A stretch of 64,000 nt of DNA from positions 5,747,501-5,811,500 of the forward strand of contig JAJKFH010003627.1 in the NCBI GenBank assembly GCA_023333565.1, read 5' to 3'. This DNA is from Puffinus mauretanicus (lineage: Eukaryota; Chordata; Aves; Procellariiformes; Procellariidae). Below, piece by piece: positions 23,735-36,004 of the stretch (positions are counted from its first letter, which is position 1; every line of letters starts with the position of its first letter). Below the pieces are notes generated by a model. It had not been told where the DNA came from and did not search any database. It was given only the letters and a program-made list of their open reading frames with translations. Both the position numbers and the translations under genes were made by a program.

Positions 23735-26700
23735 TCGTGGTGGCCTTTTCCTGCTTATGTTTTCTGCTTTCTGTTGTATAAATCATCTCTTGGCTATTCT
23801 TGACCTCTTGATGTCAATAGTTTTCACTGTGAATCCCAATGGGATCCAGATTTGACCTCTATTGATTAGCAGGGAATGCTTGGTGATGAAATGTGGGGAG
23901 AAGAGAATCTGCAGCTGCTGTCAGAGAAGTTGCCATACTAAGCACTCAGTTGGAAAAGGAAAGTTTTGATACGCTTGTTAATATGAATTCAAGGTTAGCA
24001 GCACACAGCACAGCAACTGCATCTGTCTGCAGAGGGATTTAAAATCAGCCTTTAATAAGAAAAAGGAGTTTCCTGCACTGCTTTATCACATCACTTACCA
24101 TCAGAGGCCTTTGCATGTGCTTTGGATTTTTCTCTATATTTAAGGAGCATTTCAAGCCATAATTGATTATAGCTGAATTTATGTTACAAAATAGGGAACA
24201 GCAGGTCGGGACATTTACACTATGAGACGAGACTGAGCCTGATTCCCATTTAGATCCTTTATAGCAGAAGGGTAGTGGTTTTTCCCCTGGTAACAAGCAG
24301 TGTCTCAGCTATCGAGTACAACGCTGTATTAATAATTCTGTACTTACTGCTTTCTGAATGCAAATCCCTTACACACAAGCTGGATTGGCATAAACCAGTT
24401 TAGGAAGCACACTTACAATTTGTACTGCCCTCCACTGGGTTTATGAGAAGTAAAAGGAGCTGGAGTCAGGATTGCCAGGTTTTGCAAAGTGCCGAGCTGG
24501 AAGTGAAAATCCAGCTTCTCCCTTCAAGGTGAAAAGGACATAGGAGATTCTGGTGGTTTTGGTCTGCCTAAGGATCTTCCTGCAGTGGTCCCTGCTCTGT
24601 TATATGCACTTTAAAACTGTCATATGCTGACATTGGTTTTTTCCTGGTCACTTCAGTATTAGCTAAACAAGGTCTAAGGGCTGAAGTTCAGGAAATGTGG
24701 CTTCTAATCATGCGATTTTACTTAAACTCTGTACCTGTGTTTCATCCTGCATTCCTTCTCAGTCCTGGGTGCTTAGATGGTATTTAGGCAGAGGCGGTCT
24801 GTGGCTGGCAGTGTTACCACACCAAACCCAGGAGTGAAGGGACAGATAAGATCATGTGTCAAGAACTGAGATGAGACAAACTTGAGAGTTTCCAGGCCAA
24901 TACAAGTTGAGATATTAAAGTAGTTAATGTGAACAGACATCACTGAAGATAATAGACAATACTCAAAATTTACCTTATACCTTTCAAAGTGATTATCCCA
25001 AATAAGGATAAAGTGAACATAGTCATCTTCTAACATTTCACTTTAAGGCTGCTGCTCTGCATAGGAAAATATATATGTGTGAGTGCATGCATACATTACA
25101 TATGCATACGTACCAGAACTTTTTTCTTTTTTCTTAAGTACATTCTCAAGATTCATGAAGCAAATGAATTATGACAGAGAGAGAAACTTGCAGGCCTCTC
25201 TGTGTGTGGGGGAGCTCCAAGGCACCACTGCAGTGAACAAAGATGCCCCTCTATCGGTCCTCCGCAGACAGCCCTGGAACTGGAGCAGCCCAGAGTAATG
25301 GTGCTGAGAAGTTGGTACGATAACAAGGCAAAGCAAAGTATAGCCTAACAGGATGACAGCGCAAGGCAGCAAAAATAGGTGGCTTTTGTATGACTATAAT
25401 AGCACCACCTGCTTTCAAAACGTTAGTCATCCCGTAAATGTGTCCATTCCAGCGAATATCCTTGAGGGAGCTGACACAGAAATCCATAGAAACGAGGCAC
25501 TGAATCTGAGCAGAGAAAAGGGAGAAGAGCAAGGACTCGCCAGGTTGAAAGGAGGCTGCTGGCGGGGGAGAAGAGGAGCGGCCTGGAAATGTGTGCGTGC
25601 ATGTGTGGGTGTGTATGGGGTAGCAGAGAAGTACGTATGCTTCTCGAAGGGAAGAATTTGTTTCCTTCTCATCAAACCTCAGCCCCTGCTGCTTTCTTTG
25701 ATTTTTCTCTAGCAGGGCCAATCTAGGCACTCAGTGATGATAAATAACCCAGTATTACAAGGTGACATGCACAGTGACACGATAATATGGAGAGAAAGAG
25801 AAGAACCCAAAGGGACAGATTTTCTGTGCAATTTATTTATTTCCCAAGTGTGCTCTGCAGTGCAGGCAGTTTGGGAACCCCGTCCCACTGGCTCCTGCTG
25901 CAGCCTAGTGGGGGGTCTTAGGGGAGCCTGACAAACCTCAAACCTTGTTAGCATAAACAGTCACCTCAAAAAGTTGTATTTTTCCTGGTGATCTTTGTTT
26001 GCAGTGACCTTGGTAGGATGTTTCAGTCCCGTTTTGCTTAAGGGCATTTTGGGACCTTGTGTTTGCTTGTGTTTGACCTGTAGTTAAGGGGTAGCTCTGC
26101 AATGTCAGGATACCTGCATTTGGCTGTGAGCTCCGTCGACGATTCCTTGCCTGGCCTCGGGCGAGTCGCAGAATCTTCCTCCCTGCGTTTCCCAATTAGC
26201 AGACTTTCAGCTTTGCGATCATAACGGGTTTTTTAACATTGCATTTGTGTGCAATTTCCTGGATTTTGTCAAAGCAAACTGAGAGCAGAAGTGTTGTTGT
26301 GCTGATGCGCACAGTACATCAGCAGGGCTGAGCCTTCAGCTTCACTGGGCAGGATGCTGCTGCTTGGGCTAACAGAATAGCAGTTGTCGTTCTCTGTTGG
26401 ACCAACATAAGGAGAGAAAAAAGGTACATTTTGCTGGAGGGTTTCCTGGCCATTCACTGACGACTGGGGATGTTAAGACTTGGTGATCTGAATTCTGTTT
26501 GTGGCTCTGTAAAGAGCTTGCAGACTCAGTGCTTGTCCTTTCCTCTCCCAGCCCTTTCTTGGATGAAAACGCAGGACAGGAGAAATGGCGTTGTCTAGAC
26601 GATGACACAGGGCTAGGACACAGTCTAGTGAGAAAAAAGGAGAATGGAACAGGCATACAGAGCAAAGTGATTTGCCTAAATCTGCACAACCAGATCTCCT

Positions 26701-27640
26701 GACTCCTTCACTCTCCCTCCTGTGGCTTCTCCTTAGGCGATGAAGTTGATTGATGGAAATTGCCCTTTTTACTGATTACCATTTTAATAATCTAACCAGT
26801 ATTGTCAGAAATCCAGCATGAAGGGTGTTTTTTTGGTGCATTCTGTTTGTTACTTGCATTTCTCTCAGGTGGGCACCAAAATCAGACTAGTTGGGTTCTC
26901 TTTTTATTTACATTTGGATTTGTGTTCTTGTCATCCAGGTATAGCATAGTGTTACTGCTGCAGCTGCATTCTCACATGACAGGGGAATATTCTTATTACA
27001 AGGAAGTGAAAATTAAAAACAAAACCACCCCCCCCCCCAAATAAATCAATCTGCAAAAATAAATCTTGATCTCATAAGTCTTGCGAAAATCTCTGTGTAT
27101 CCATGCATGCTTCATCTCCTTGGCGATTGTCACCTTGTGTAAAATTCCTGTTTTCTGAGTGTGGCATGGAAACTACTACTGTCTTCTGCTTTGACATTTC
27201 TGTCTCTTCACAGCCCCCTTTGCCTGTTCTCAGTTGCTTCTCATGCCACATCTGACTGGTCTTCAGTGCTGATAGGGAGCGTTTGCCTTGGAGTCTTACC
27301 TGCACTTAACTGATCACCCAGTTCCTTCCAGGTTTTAAATAGGTGAATAATAACCCGGCATCATGCCCCAGGGTTTTGATTCTTGATAGGTTTTCCCACA
27401 TGCTGTCAGCCTGCAAATAAATAATACCTGCAAGAAAAAGGGACTAAAATCATTTCGGCTCTTTTTGCTGAGAGCCAAACGGACCAGGGGCTGGAATGCA
27501 AAAAGAAAGGATATTCCTATTCCCCCCTCATTTGGCTGACAGTGTAATCAGAGTAATAAATCTTCGTTGGAAGCTTAGATGAAAATGGAAGAGCAATGAG
27601 AGTGCTTTCAGAGAAGAAGCTTGAAGGGGGCTTGTGTCTC
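23735..27640 (+). other. AGBL4 intron: no gene seen
   Basis: This is non-coding. A 159-codon minus-strand frame (25251-25730) shows no recognisable domain. A MIR-like scrap lies at 26655-26705 and a C11 run at 27028-27038. An AT-rich segment just upstream of the CpG patch (about 27340-27620) contains several TAATAA/AATAAAT strings without coding potential. Confidence 0.55.
26655..26705 (+). repeat. MIR-like SINE scrap
   Basis: The order 'cagagcaaagtgatttgcct', 'ctgcacaacc', 'agatctcctgactcc' parallels the 3' half of a MIR core. It is short and diverged. Confidence 0.35.
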
Positions 27641-27689
27641 TGTGGAAGCCCAGCCCCAGAGGGAGAGCAAAAGGGCTACAGAGGCCCCC

Positions 27690-27870
27690 TTGCCGCTGGG
27701 TCCAAAACGGCCCTGAGAGGCTGTTACTGTGCCTGACAGCTCACCCCGCCCGGCCCTGCCCACCCCCCCGGCCCCGGCCTGTGCCCTCTCTTCCCCGCGG
27801 CCCCCGGCTGCTAGGAGCAGGGGTTGTGTCGGCCCTGTGGTGGCCTTAATATGCACCTGAGCAGCGTGCA
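27690..27870. promoter_or_regulatory. CpG-dense, GC-rich patch
   Basis: I count 11 CpG dinucleotides in about 180 bases, most of them in the very C-rich stretch 27741-27835, within otherwise CpG-poor intron. No open frame fits a known protein, and no TATA box or first exon was recognised. It could be a small intragenic CpG island, an unannotated promoter, or a local GC-biased hotspot. Confidence 0.5.
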
Positions 27871-27874
27871 GGGG

Positions 27875-30800
27875 CCTGAATAGGGGCTGGGAATAAATTG
27901 TGGAGATCTAGAGCAGCTGGCTACCTGCTGTGCTAGCTCTTTAACCCTTCAGGAGCTAGTGCTTTCCCACAGCCTCAAGAGCAAAGAAGGACAAAAAAAG
28001 CAACCACAGAGCTGAAACATTTTATTTCCCCTACTGGGCCTGCCAATTAACCCTGTCAGGAGCTAGAAAACCACACTGGGCGCATCAACAGAAAATGAGC
28101 TGAGGAGGGAGAGTGTTTGAGGAAGGCAGGGCAGAGATCTAATCAGCTCCCCATCTCCCTGGAAGAGCTGAGCTGTGGCACAGGGACAGCGGGAGCGAGT
28201 TTGCAAACACCTCCGTGCTTCAGAAACCGCTGCAGGGCAAACAGAGACACCGAAGACCAGCTCCTGGTGGGAGTCTGTCTCCAAGCTATCCGGCTGCTGT
28301 GTGTCCCTCCCTTTGCAAATGCCAGAGTTCCTGCCCACCCCCTGGTTGCTATATTATCTGTCTTGGCTTTGCAGTGCGTTTGGGGGGCTTGAAGAAGGCT
28401 GGAGGGGAGAAGCAGGCAGCAAAGGCTTCCCCTCCCCAAGAGCTGAGACTCCCTATCTGGGACTCATCGTGCTGTTGATTTGCTTCAGTGCTCGGGTCTG
28501 CATGTTTTCCCTGCGGCTTCAGGCGAGCTGATTGCCTCTTCCTTTGCTCCAGGTAGTGGAAAGTTGGAGCTGGACTGAAAATAAGGGTAACTGGATGAGT
28601 CGGATGAAGCACGGGTCACCCAGGATGTATTTTGTTTGTTCCCCTTTGACAAGCACACCAGATGATGTGTAGGGAGCGGGGTCAAGTCAAGAGACAGCGG
28701 GCAGAGCGGGGCATTGGGCTTGGTGTCACCCAAAGGGAGGCTTGGTCCATTCACTGTGAGGATGATGAAGAACTGACTGTACATTGGGGCTGTTTGGCAT
28801 CTTGGGTGCAAGTTTGTTGAAGTAAGTTGGCTAATTTCCTGCAGCATCAGCCTGGTGTGTTTCTATCTAAATCATCCACGTGACACCAAAGATGAAATCT
28901 GTCCCACAGTCACCTCTGTAGCCTTTGGATCAACAAAGCCCATGCAGCCAAAGCAGAGAGGCAGGCACAGTGTTTAAGTTTTATTCCTTGCTATAGAAAG
29001 CAATCCTTCTTTCCACTTGTTACTTTCTTTGGGAATAAAAATCAGGTGTTGCCCCATCTGCTGTGGGACCTTCTAACTGGCAGAATGGTCCCACGTGCAG
29101 TTACAGGTGAGCCCAGACCAGCCCTGCAAGCCCGCTTGCCTCCCCGGCCTCTTGCCACACCACACATGCTTCGCTGCTCCCTAATCCTCTGACTGCTAAT
29201 TGCTTTTCTAGTGCCTCTTGGATGCTGGTGAGCTGCGAGGGGGTGACATGCAGCGCTCTCCCAGCCTCGGCAGAAAAGGTGGGACGGCTTTGGCTGTGAA
29301 GAATAGCACAAATGGAAAAAGAGGGGCCATTTTGGAGTTGCGTGGTACAGAGTTAATATTCTGACTCTCAGGCCATGAAATCGATCTTCCAGGTGAATTT
29401 GTGGTCTCTCGAATTCATTTTGGGCACGATACGCACCTCAAATGGATCTGGCTGCAGCTCTTGACGTCAGTAAATGCTTTCTTCCCTTCAAAAGAACACA
29501 GCTTGGATTTCATCTTGTTTTTACACCTTCACTTCTCCTTGTAAGGCTCATTGTCACCACTGGGTCTGGTGTCATCCAACTGCGGCAGTGAGACCAACAC
29601 TCTGTGCTGCAGAAATTCCCAGAGCACAACACTCGGCAGCTGCCAAAGCTTTCTGCTGGCACCTGCTCAAGGCAAGAGAGAGAGAGAAATATCACTTTGT
29701 CTGCCTTCCTTCATTGCTGCCCACCAGGAAACCAGCACAGACAGCACTTTGCTTGTCTGCTTGAGAGACGTGCAGGTTAGATGAGTGAGGCGGACACCTT
29801 GAGCCTTTTTGGCCTTTTCAACAACCCATGTCCCCTTTGTCCCATCCCATTTTTTCCAGTTGGATTGCTGCTGCCCCATATCACTACTCTCTAGAAGGCT
29901 GGCAGGGAATAGCATTTTGCTGTCCTTTTCTTCTGCTGTTTCCCACCTGCCAAAGTCCTTCCTTTAAATGGCATGAGTCTAATTATTTTGGGCATGAAAG
30001 CTGGTGGTGGCTGCATTTGGGCAAACAACGAAAGGCTACTTTCAGCAAGGCAGCTCTGAGGAAGATCAGACATTTCTGATGGTTGTGGAGACAACTTTCC
30101 TCTCACCAACTTTCTCCACCCCGCTTCATTCCCTTCTGACTCATGGGTGGCTGCTGTCTCCTTGTCTTTCCATCTAAATTGAGGTGGTAATAAATGTACT
30201 AAATCCCTTCTTTGTGGAAGAAATTCTGCAAGCTGAGAATGTCACCTCGTGCCTCTCGCTTTTCCAGCTAGCTTAGCTCTAGGCAGTGGAGCAGCCAGTT
30301 TGAATGACAAGAGGAGGCATCCTAAGTTCAGATATTACAAGGTGTGCATGTGGGAGAAAGAGTGGATTTAGTGCTTGTAACAGTTCTGCAATGAACAGTA
30401 CAAAACCGGCTGCAGGTACAGAAAAGGTGCAGTGAAAGTGTTGTGCTGATCCTTGCCTATCTGGAGCTATCTGGGACCTTTCTCTGAAACTGCCAACAAG
30501 GGGGTGGGCATGTTTGTATGTGCTGATTTGGTGGGTGTCTTGCTGGTTTGGGGACCTGACATGGGCACACAATGTGTGCATAGTTCCCTGTCAGCAAGGT
30601 CATCCTTTCCCCAGTCCTCCACCAAGCAGCAGAAGCAGGAGCAGATTGTACGCAGCCTGCAAAGCTGGCTATGACACTTTCCCCTTCCCCCTTGCAGCAG
30701 CAAACTCTCAGGGTGACCTGAGAAAGTCATCAAGGCCCATATGCTTATCGGTGAGCTGTGCAGCTTCTTGTCCACTGTCTTCCCTTAAACCTGCTGGGTC

Positions 30801-30885
30801 TCTCTTCTCCTCATTCCCCCACTGCTCACCCCACATTCTCCCCCAGTCTGCAGGCTAAAGTATGTTTTCAAGATCTGCTTCTGCC
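27875..30885 (+). other. AGBL4 intron, relatively GC-rich: no gene seen
   Basis: Base composition is somewhat richer in GC than the surroundings to about 30.9 kb, with many short overlapping open frames on both strands, as expected from fewer stop codons. None shows a recognisable domain. Confidence 0.5.
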
Positions 30886-30889
30886 ATCT

Positions 30890-30995
30890 CCTCTCTTTTG
30901 AATGTTGTCAAGCTCTTACATCCTTGATATTTGGCAGCAAGGAGTTCCACGGGTCACCAGTGTATATGGGGAATTAGGTGTCCTGAGCAAGCCCT
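30890..30995. mobile_element. Fragment of the same old interspersed repeat as at 20.15 kb
   Basis: The string 'catccttgatatttggcagc' followed by AAGGAGTTCCACGGGTCACC parallels the block 'agcatccacagcattccttg' plus GGGATTTCCACAGCTTAATA at 20395-20440. Both match the 'gcatccacaacatcctgtgg' then 'caatgagttccacaggt' type block of the family. It is short and diverged. Confidence 0.4.
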
Positions 30996-31177
30996 CCACA
31001 CAAGGTCAAGACCCGCCTGGTCTGGCCTCTCTATAGCAATGCTATACACTTTGGCAAAGCTTCTGCTTGACTGAACGGATATAAAACTGAATTAAACTGA
31101 GAGATGTATAACTACATCACCCCAAAATGGCTTTAAAATGCCTAGATATAGTATGAAGAAATATTTTGTTATATATT

Positions 31178-32866
31178 ATAAAAGGAAGACTAGGGAAAAT
31201 GTGGGCCCTCTCCGGAACGAAATGCGAGACCTGGGTACCCGGGATACGGAGAAGGCTGAGGTACTCAATGACTTTTTTGCCTCGGTCTTCACCGGCAAGT
31301 GCTTGAGCCTCACCGCCGAAGCCGCAGAAGGCAAAGGCAGGGACTGGGAGAATGAAGAGCCGCCCACTGTAGGAGAAGATCAGGTTCGAGACCACCTAAG
31401 GAACCTGAAGGTGTGCAAGTCCATGGGACCCGATGAGATCCATTCGTGGGTCCTGAAGGAACTGGTGGATGAAGTTGCTAAGCCACTATCCATTGTATTT
31501 GAGAAGTTGTGGCAGTCCAGTGAAGTTCCCACTGACTGGAAAAGGGGAAACATAACCCCCATTTTTAAAAAGGGAAAAAAGGAAGACCCGGGGAACTACA
31601 GGCTAGTCGGTCTCACCATTGTGCCTGGGAAAATCATGGAGCAGATCCTTCTGGAAGCTATGCTAAGGCACATGGAGGACAGGGAGGTGATTCAAGACAG
31701 CCAGCATGGCTTCACCGAGGGCAAGTCCTGCCTGACCAACCTAGTGGCCTTCTATGATGGAGTGACTACATAAGTGGACATGGGAAGGGCTACCGATGGT
31801 GTCTATCTGGACCTCTATAAGGCCTTTGACATGGTCCCCCACAACATCCTTCTCTCTAAACTGGAGAGGTATGGATTTGATGGGTGAACTGTCCTGTGGA
31901 GGAGGAATTGGTTGGATGGACGCATCCGGAGGGTAGTGGTCAATGGCTCAATGTCCAGATGGAGATCAGTGACGAGTGTTGTCCTGCAGGGGTCCATACT
32001 GGGATGTTGTTTAATACCTCATCAATGACAGACAGTGGGATCGAGTGCATGCTCAGTAAGTTTGCAGATGACACCAAGCTGAGTGGTGTGGTCGACACGC
32101 CTGAGGGACGAGATGCCATCCAGAGGGACCTAGACAAGCTCAAGAAGTGGGGCCGTGTGAACCTCATGAGGTTCAGCAAGGCCAAGTGCAAGGTCCTGCA
32201 CCTGGGTCAGGGCAACCCCCGGTATCAATACAGGCTGGTGGATGAAGGGATTGAGAGCAGTCCTGCCAGAAGGACTTGAGGGTACTGGTGGACGAAAAGC
32301 TGGACATGAGCCAGCAATGTGCGCTCACAGCCCAGAAAGCCAACCGTATCCTGGGCTGCATCAAAAGAAGCGTGGCCAGCAGGTCGAGGGAGGTGATTCT
32401 ACCCCTCTACTCTGCTCTGGTGAGACCCCACCTGGAGTACTGCGTCCAGCTCTGGAGCCCTCAGCACGAGAAAGACATGGACCTGTTGGAGCGGGTCCAG
32501 AGGAGGGCCACAAAAATGATCAGGAGGGTGGAATGCCTCTCCTATGAAGAAAGGCTAAGAGAGTTGGGGTTGTTCAGCCTGGAGAAGAGAAGGCTTCGGG
32601 GAGGAGACCTTATTGCAGTGTTTCAGTACTTAAAGGGGACTTATAAGAAAGATGGTGGCAAACTTTTTAGCAAGGCCTGTTGTGACAAGACAAGGGGGAA
32701 TGGTTTTAAACTAAAAGAGGGTAGATTTAGGCTAGGTATAAGGAAGACATTTTTTACAGTGAGGGTGGTGAAACACTGGCACAGGTTGCCCAGAGAGGTG
32801 GTAGATGCCCCATCCCTGGAAATATTCAAGGTCAGGTTGGACGGGGCTCTGAGCAACCTGATCTAG
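31178..32866 (+). pseudogene. CR1 reverse transcriptase, broken ORF2 remnant
   Basis: Frame 1 is open to 31770 and covers the pre-RT region and first RT blocks ([16 protein letters not shown]). A TAA at 31771-31773 interrupts it. The same frame continues with YLDLYKAFD (31803-31829, motif A Asp kept) to a TGA at 31885-31887. Small deletions near 32000-32030 shift to frame 3, which carries SKFADDTKL (catalytic FADD at 32061-32072) and [10 protein letters not shown] loss of about one base near 32265 shifts to frame 2, which runs open from [12 protein letters not shown] through [13 protein letters not shown] to the natural stop at 32864-32866. With two stops and at least two frameshifts, the copy cannot make reverse transcriptase. 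The motif residues survive, so decay is fairly recent. Confidence 0.9.
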
Positions 32867-32937
32867 TTGACAATGTCCCTGCCCATGGCAGGGGGGTTGG
32901 ATTAGATGACCTTTAAAGGTCCCTTCCAACCCAAACT

Positions 32938-32956
32938 ATTCTATGATTCCATGATT
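32938..32956 (+). repeat. CR1 3'-terminal octamer repeats
   Basis: ATTCTATG ATTCCATG ATT directly follows the CR1 3' UTR. This short direct repeat is the hallmark 3' end of the clade and is used in reverse-transcription priming. Confidence 0.9.
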
Positions 32957-32959
32957 TAT

Positions 32960-35900
32960 TTTGAATTGTATTAGGAAAAAGATCTTTCCCTCCTAGGGAA
33001 AGTAGTAGAGACAGTATAGAAATGGAAAATAAACATTCTTTTCCAGTGCAGAGAACGTAGTCACACCAGGCAGCTGGTGTGCAGCAGAAAATTTGGGCAA
33101 CGAAAATACCCAGACTTGTTTCCATGTCCCACTAGGAAAAAATGCACAAAAACGTAATAAAAGGAATCATGATTTAACAGTTAAGAGTGAATCAGGTAAA
33201 AAAATCATTCTTCCTGGTGGTATTTGCAGCACAAGGCAGAATACATGGAGGTTAATTCTATTTCAAAATCAGTGCTCTTTAGAGATGGGCCAGTTTATTA
33301 GGAGAGGCTGGAATTGTTAAAGACAGATTTCCTATTTATCAAAACAGTTCATATGGGCTCAAGCCTTGGCTGGTCTGTCTTCAGGCAACAGTATGCACTT
33401 TGATAAAGCTTTTAGTGGCAATAAAGTTTTACGGAACAGTACTAAAGATGAAGCAAACTGGGAGACATAAGGCAGAGGAAACTCTGAAGTATTCACCCAG
33501 TTTTTACAATCAGGACATCAAGAACTTCCTGATCCAGAGGATGCAGCAGGCCATAATCTTTAATAGCCACTGATCTATTTGTGATTCCCAATTTAGTATC
33601 TAAATATTAGTTACAGCAGTGACTCAAAGATTAGGAATCTGTAAAGAACATAAAAATGTAAGAAAATATAATAGTTTAAAAAGAAATAAAAGACAACAAT
33701 TTTTTTTTTTCCTGAGCTCGTTCTGTAAAAGAAGGGCAAGAAATTAATTTACAAACAATAAAAGGAACACTATTTCTTGACCAGTCATGTCTTGACCTCA
33801 TATGGAAGGCTTACTCAGTAAGATGAACACCCAAGATTTGGAGGGCAGATGTACTGTGATTCCTCCAATCCTGCATTGGTAATGCAACATTGCTACCCCT
33901 CTCCTGATTCAGAACGTCACTGGATGGGTGGAGCTGATGCTGGTACCGTGACCACTGCCCAGCCGCACTTATGTCCTGGCACAGGGCAAATGCTCCCTAG
34001 TGTTGAACCACAGCTTTGTGTGGGGATTTTCCACGTTCTGTGTGCCCTGCAGTAGAGGAATGTGCAACCCCTTGTGACTAAATGTGTGACACTAGGTGAA
34101 GAAAAAGTTGAGTGATTTGCAAAATGCAAAGCATCATTTTTTTGACTTTACATTTGGAAATGACTGGGATCCACTTTAGACAGGATAGTGTGTAGAAGTG
34201 GGGACTCTATGATAAACTTGTTTATGTTACCCTAAGTAAGTAAATTAGGATATTAAAATATGTTGGTTAACTAATGGTAAAGTACAATGCCTGCCATTCA
34301 ACCTTTTTCTTTTTTCCAGTGTGGGTTTGCTTGTTGCTTTGTGATGGAATTGTATTAGGGAAAAGATCTTTCCAGTCTCTTTGGATGTCTAGCAGGCTGC
34401 GAGGCATGCTTGTGTGCAAATCCTCTTAATTGCTTTGTAAACTTTGGGGAGTAGAAACCTCTGACAGTGGAAGAGGGAGATTTGTGCCATTCTGCAGCTT
34501 CCTTGGTCCAGAAGTATTTAGCTTAGGGCAAGAAATATAACGCCTTCTTGGTTGTTATGCTAAAGGAGATGACATTCATAAAAAGGTACAAAATGGAGTT
34601 CAACTACACAATCATAACACCTTGACAATGTTGCAAGCATTTAACTTAGAGTAGCTAATATAATATTCTAACGCACGGTTGGTGATTGAAAGACTACCCA
34701 AAAAAAGGGCAGGTAAGGTGTTCTCACTACGTAGATTGTGTTCTGTGCATTTTGTGCCTGATGCAATGTGCATTGAAGTCAGGAACAAAATTACTATGAA
34801 CTGAACATTGAAAGATCAAACCTTTGTGAAGATTAGATCCCAAATCTATACTGACTAAGCCTGCTTTTTATTGTCCCTGAAAGTTGTATAAGCTCAGGGA
34901 AGAAGATAGGAGTGGCTCTGAATTCTGCTTTTTGTCCATTTTATGATTGCTTGCTCTGAACTGAGAGAAAAAATTTAAACGTTTCCTTGACTACAACACT
35001 TGTGATGTCATCTGTGTTGTATTTTTCATTCCCTCCCTTTTAGGTTCCTTTCTGAACTCATCCTCATCTGCTCTCCCTCTATAGCCTACAGTAGTCCTAT
35101 AGGTTTTCCTGCTGCTCATTTCACTATTACAGCATGTATCACTTTGCTGTATCTAGGTCAGTCGCTTCTCACACCCTGTGTAGTATATTTGTCAAAGCAT
35201 TGTGCAGTCTGGTTTTAATGTCTGAATTGAACAATAGTATTCCAAAGGGTTACCTTCTATTGCTTTTTATGAAGATGGAGGACAGTCTGGGAAGTTTTGT
35301 TTTTAAAATAAGTTGATTCTGCTTCCTTTTCAATTTTAGGCTTGATATCTCTAGCCTGCCCTATGCTGCATGTGATCAGTTGGCTATGCTGGAGTGGACA
35401 GTGTTAGAACCTGTGTGATAGTTCTTCTGCAAAATTGTCCTCTCACTGCCTCATCTGCTAACAGCTTTGAAGTCCTGATTGTTTGGAAGAACATCCTTGC
35501 ACACATTTGGGTATGATGCGTTGGAATCAATCTTGAGGTAATGGCCACGTTTCTCTAAAAATGCCTGCTCTCAAAGGCTTGGTTTTCATTTTGGAGCTTG
35601 TCATTTTTGTACTCTAGGACTGCTAGTGTAACATAGGACTGAAATTTCTCAGCAGCCTAGAAAGTGGTCCTTACCAGAAGCGACCCAGAAGTAACCCTAT
35701 CCCCTTTCCATCTGGCTCACGCAAAGGTTACTGCATTCACCTATATGAAGGTCCTGCCTATGCTCAGGCTTTGCAGAGTATTAGCTCTGCATGTTTTTTG
35801 CCATCTAAAGACTTTGCTGTAAAGATGTAATAATAGATGCAGGTCCATTTTGTTGCTTTTTGGGGGTTACCTTTAAGCAACCTGAACGTTGTTGCTTTTT

Positions 35901-36000
35901 TTTTTTGTTCACCTTGATTCCTTTCTTAGCTTAAAAATGAATTACATGGCTGTGGCCACCTGGCCTTTGTGAGAGAAGCCTACTGATTTCCTGCTGTAGC
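32960..36000 (+). other. AGBL4 intron downstream of the CR1: no gene seen
   Basis: This is AT-rich non-coding DNA. It holds two near-identical 26-mers (32964-32989 and 34348-34373, one mismatch) outside any repeat I can name, and a block at 33358-33470 that resembles sequence left of the CR1 (31006-31115). Confidence 0.55.
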
Positions 36001-36004
36001 CATT

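Larger units (their letters stand above)
31178..32957 (+). mobile_element. CR1 LINE, 5'-truncated, with intact 3' end
   Basis: This is a non-LTR retrotransposon of the CR1 clade. The 5' end is truncated inside ORF2, so ORF1 and the endonuclease are absent. What remains runs from just upstream of the reverse transcriptase to the 3' end. The terminal region has the usual short 3' UTR (GGTTGGATTAGATGACC, then GGTCCCTTCCAACCC) and ends in the tail attctatgattccatgatt at 32938-32956, two imperfect copies of the CR1 octamer. No A-tail or clear target-site duplication is seen, as is normal for CR1. It is far better preserved than the other CR1 pieces here and so is the youngest insertion. It lies in sense orientation within the AGBL4 intron. 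Confidence 0.95.

Noticed and set aside
27690..27870. CpG patch as promoter and first exon of BEND5, which is nested in AGBL4 in mammals
   Set aside because: No sequence resembling the BEND5 N-terminus or BEN domain was seen here or elsewhere in the window.
27938..27952. TCTTTAACCCTTCAG, resembling a U12 branch point plus acceptor
   Set aside because: Joining the phase-1 T of the AGBL4 exon to the following GA gives an immediate TGA, and the downstream sequence is not AGBL4.
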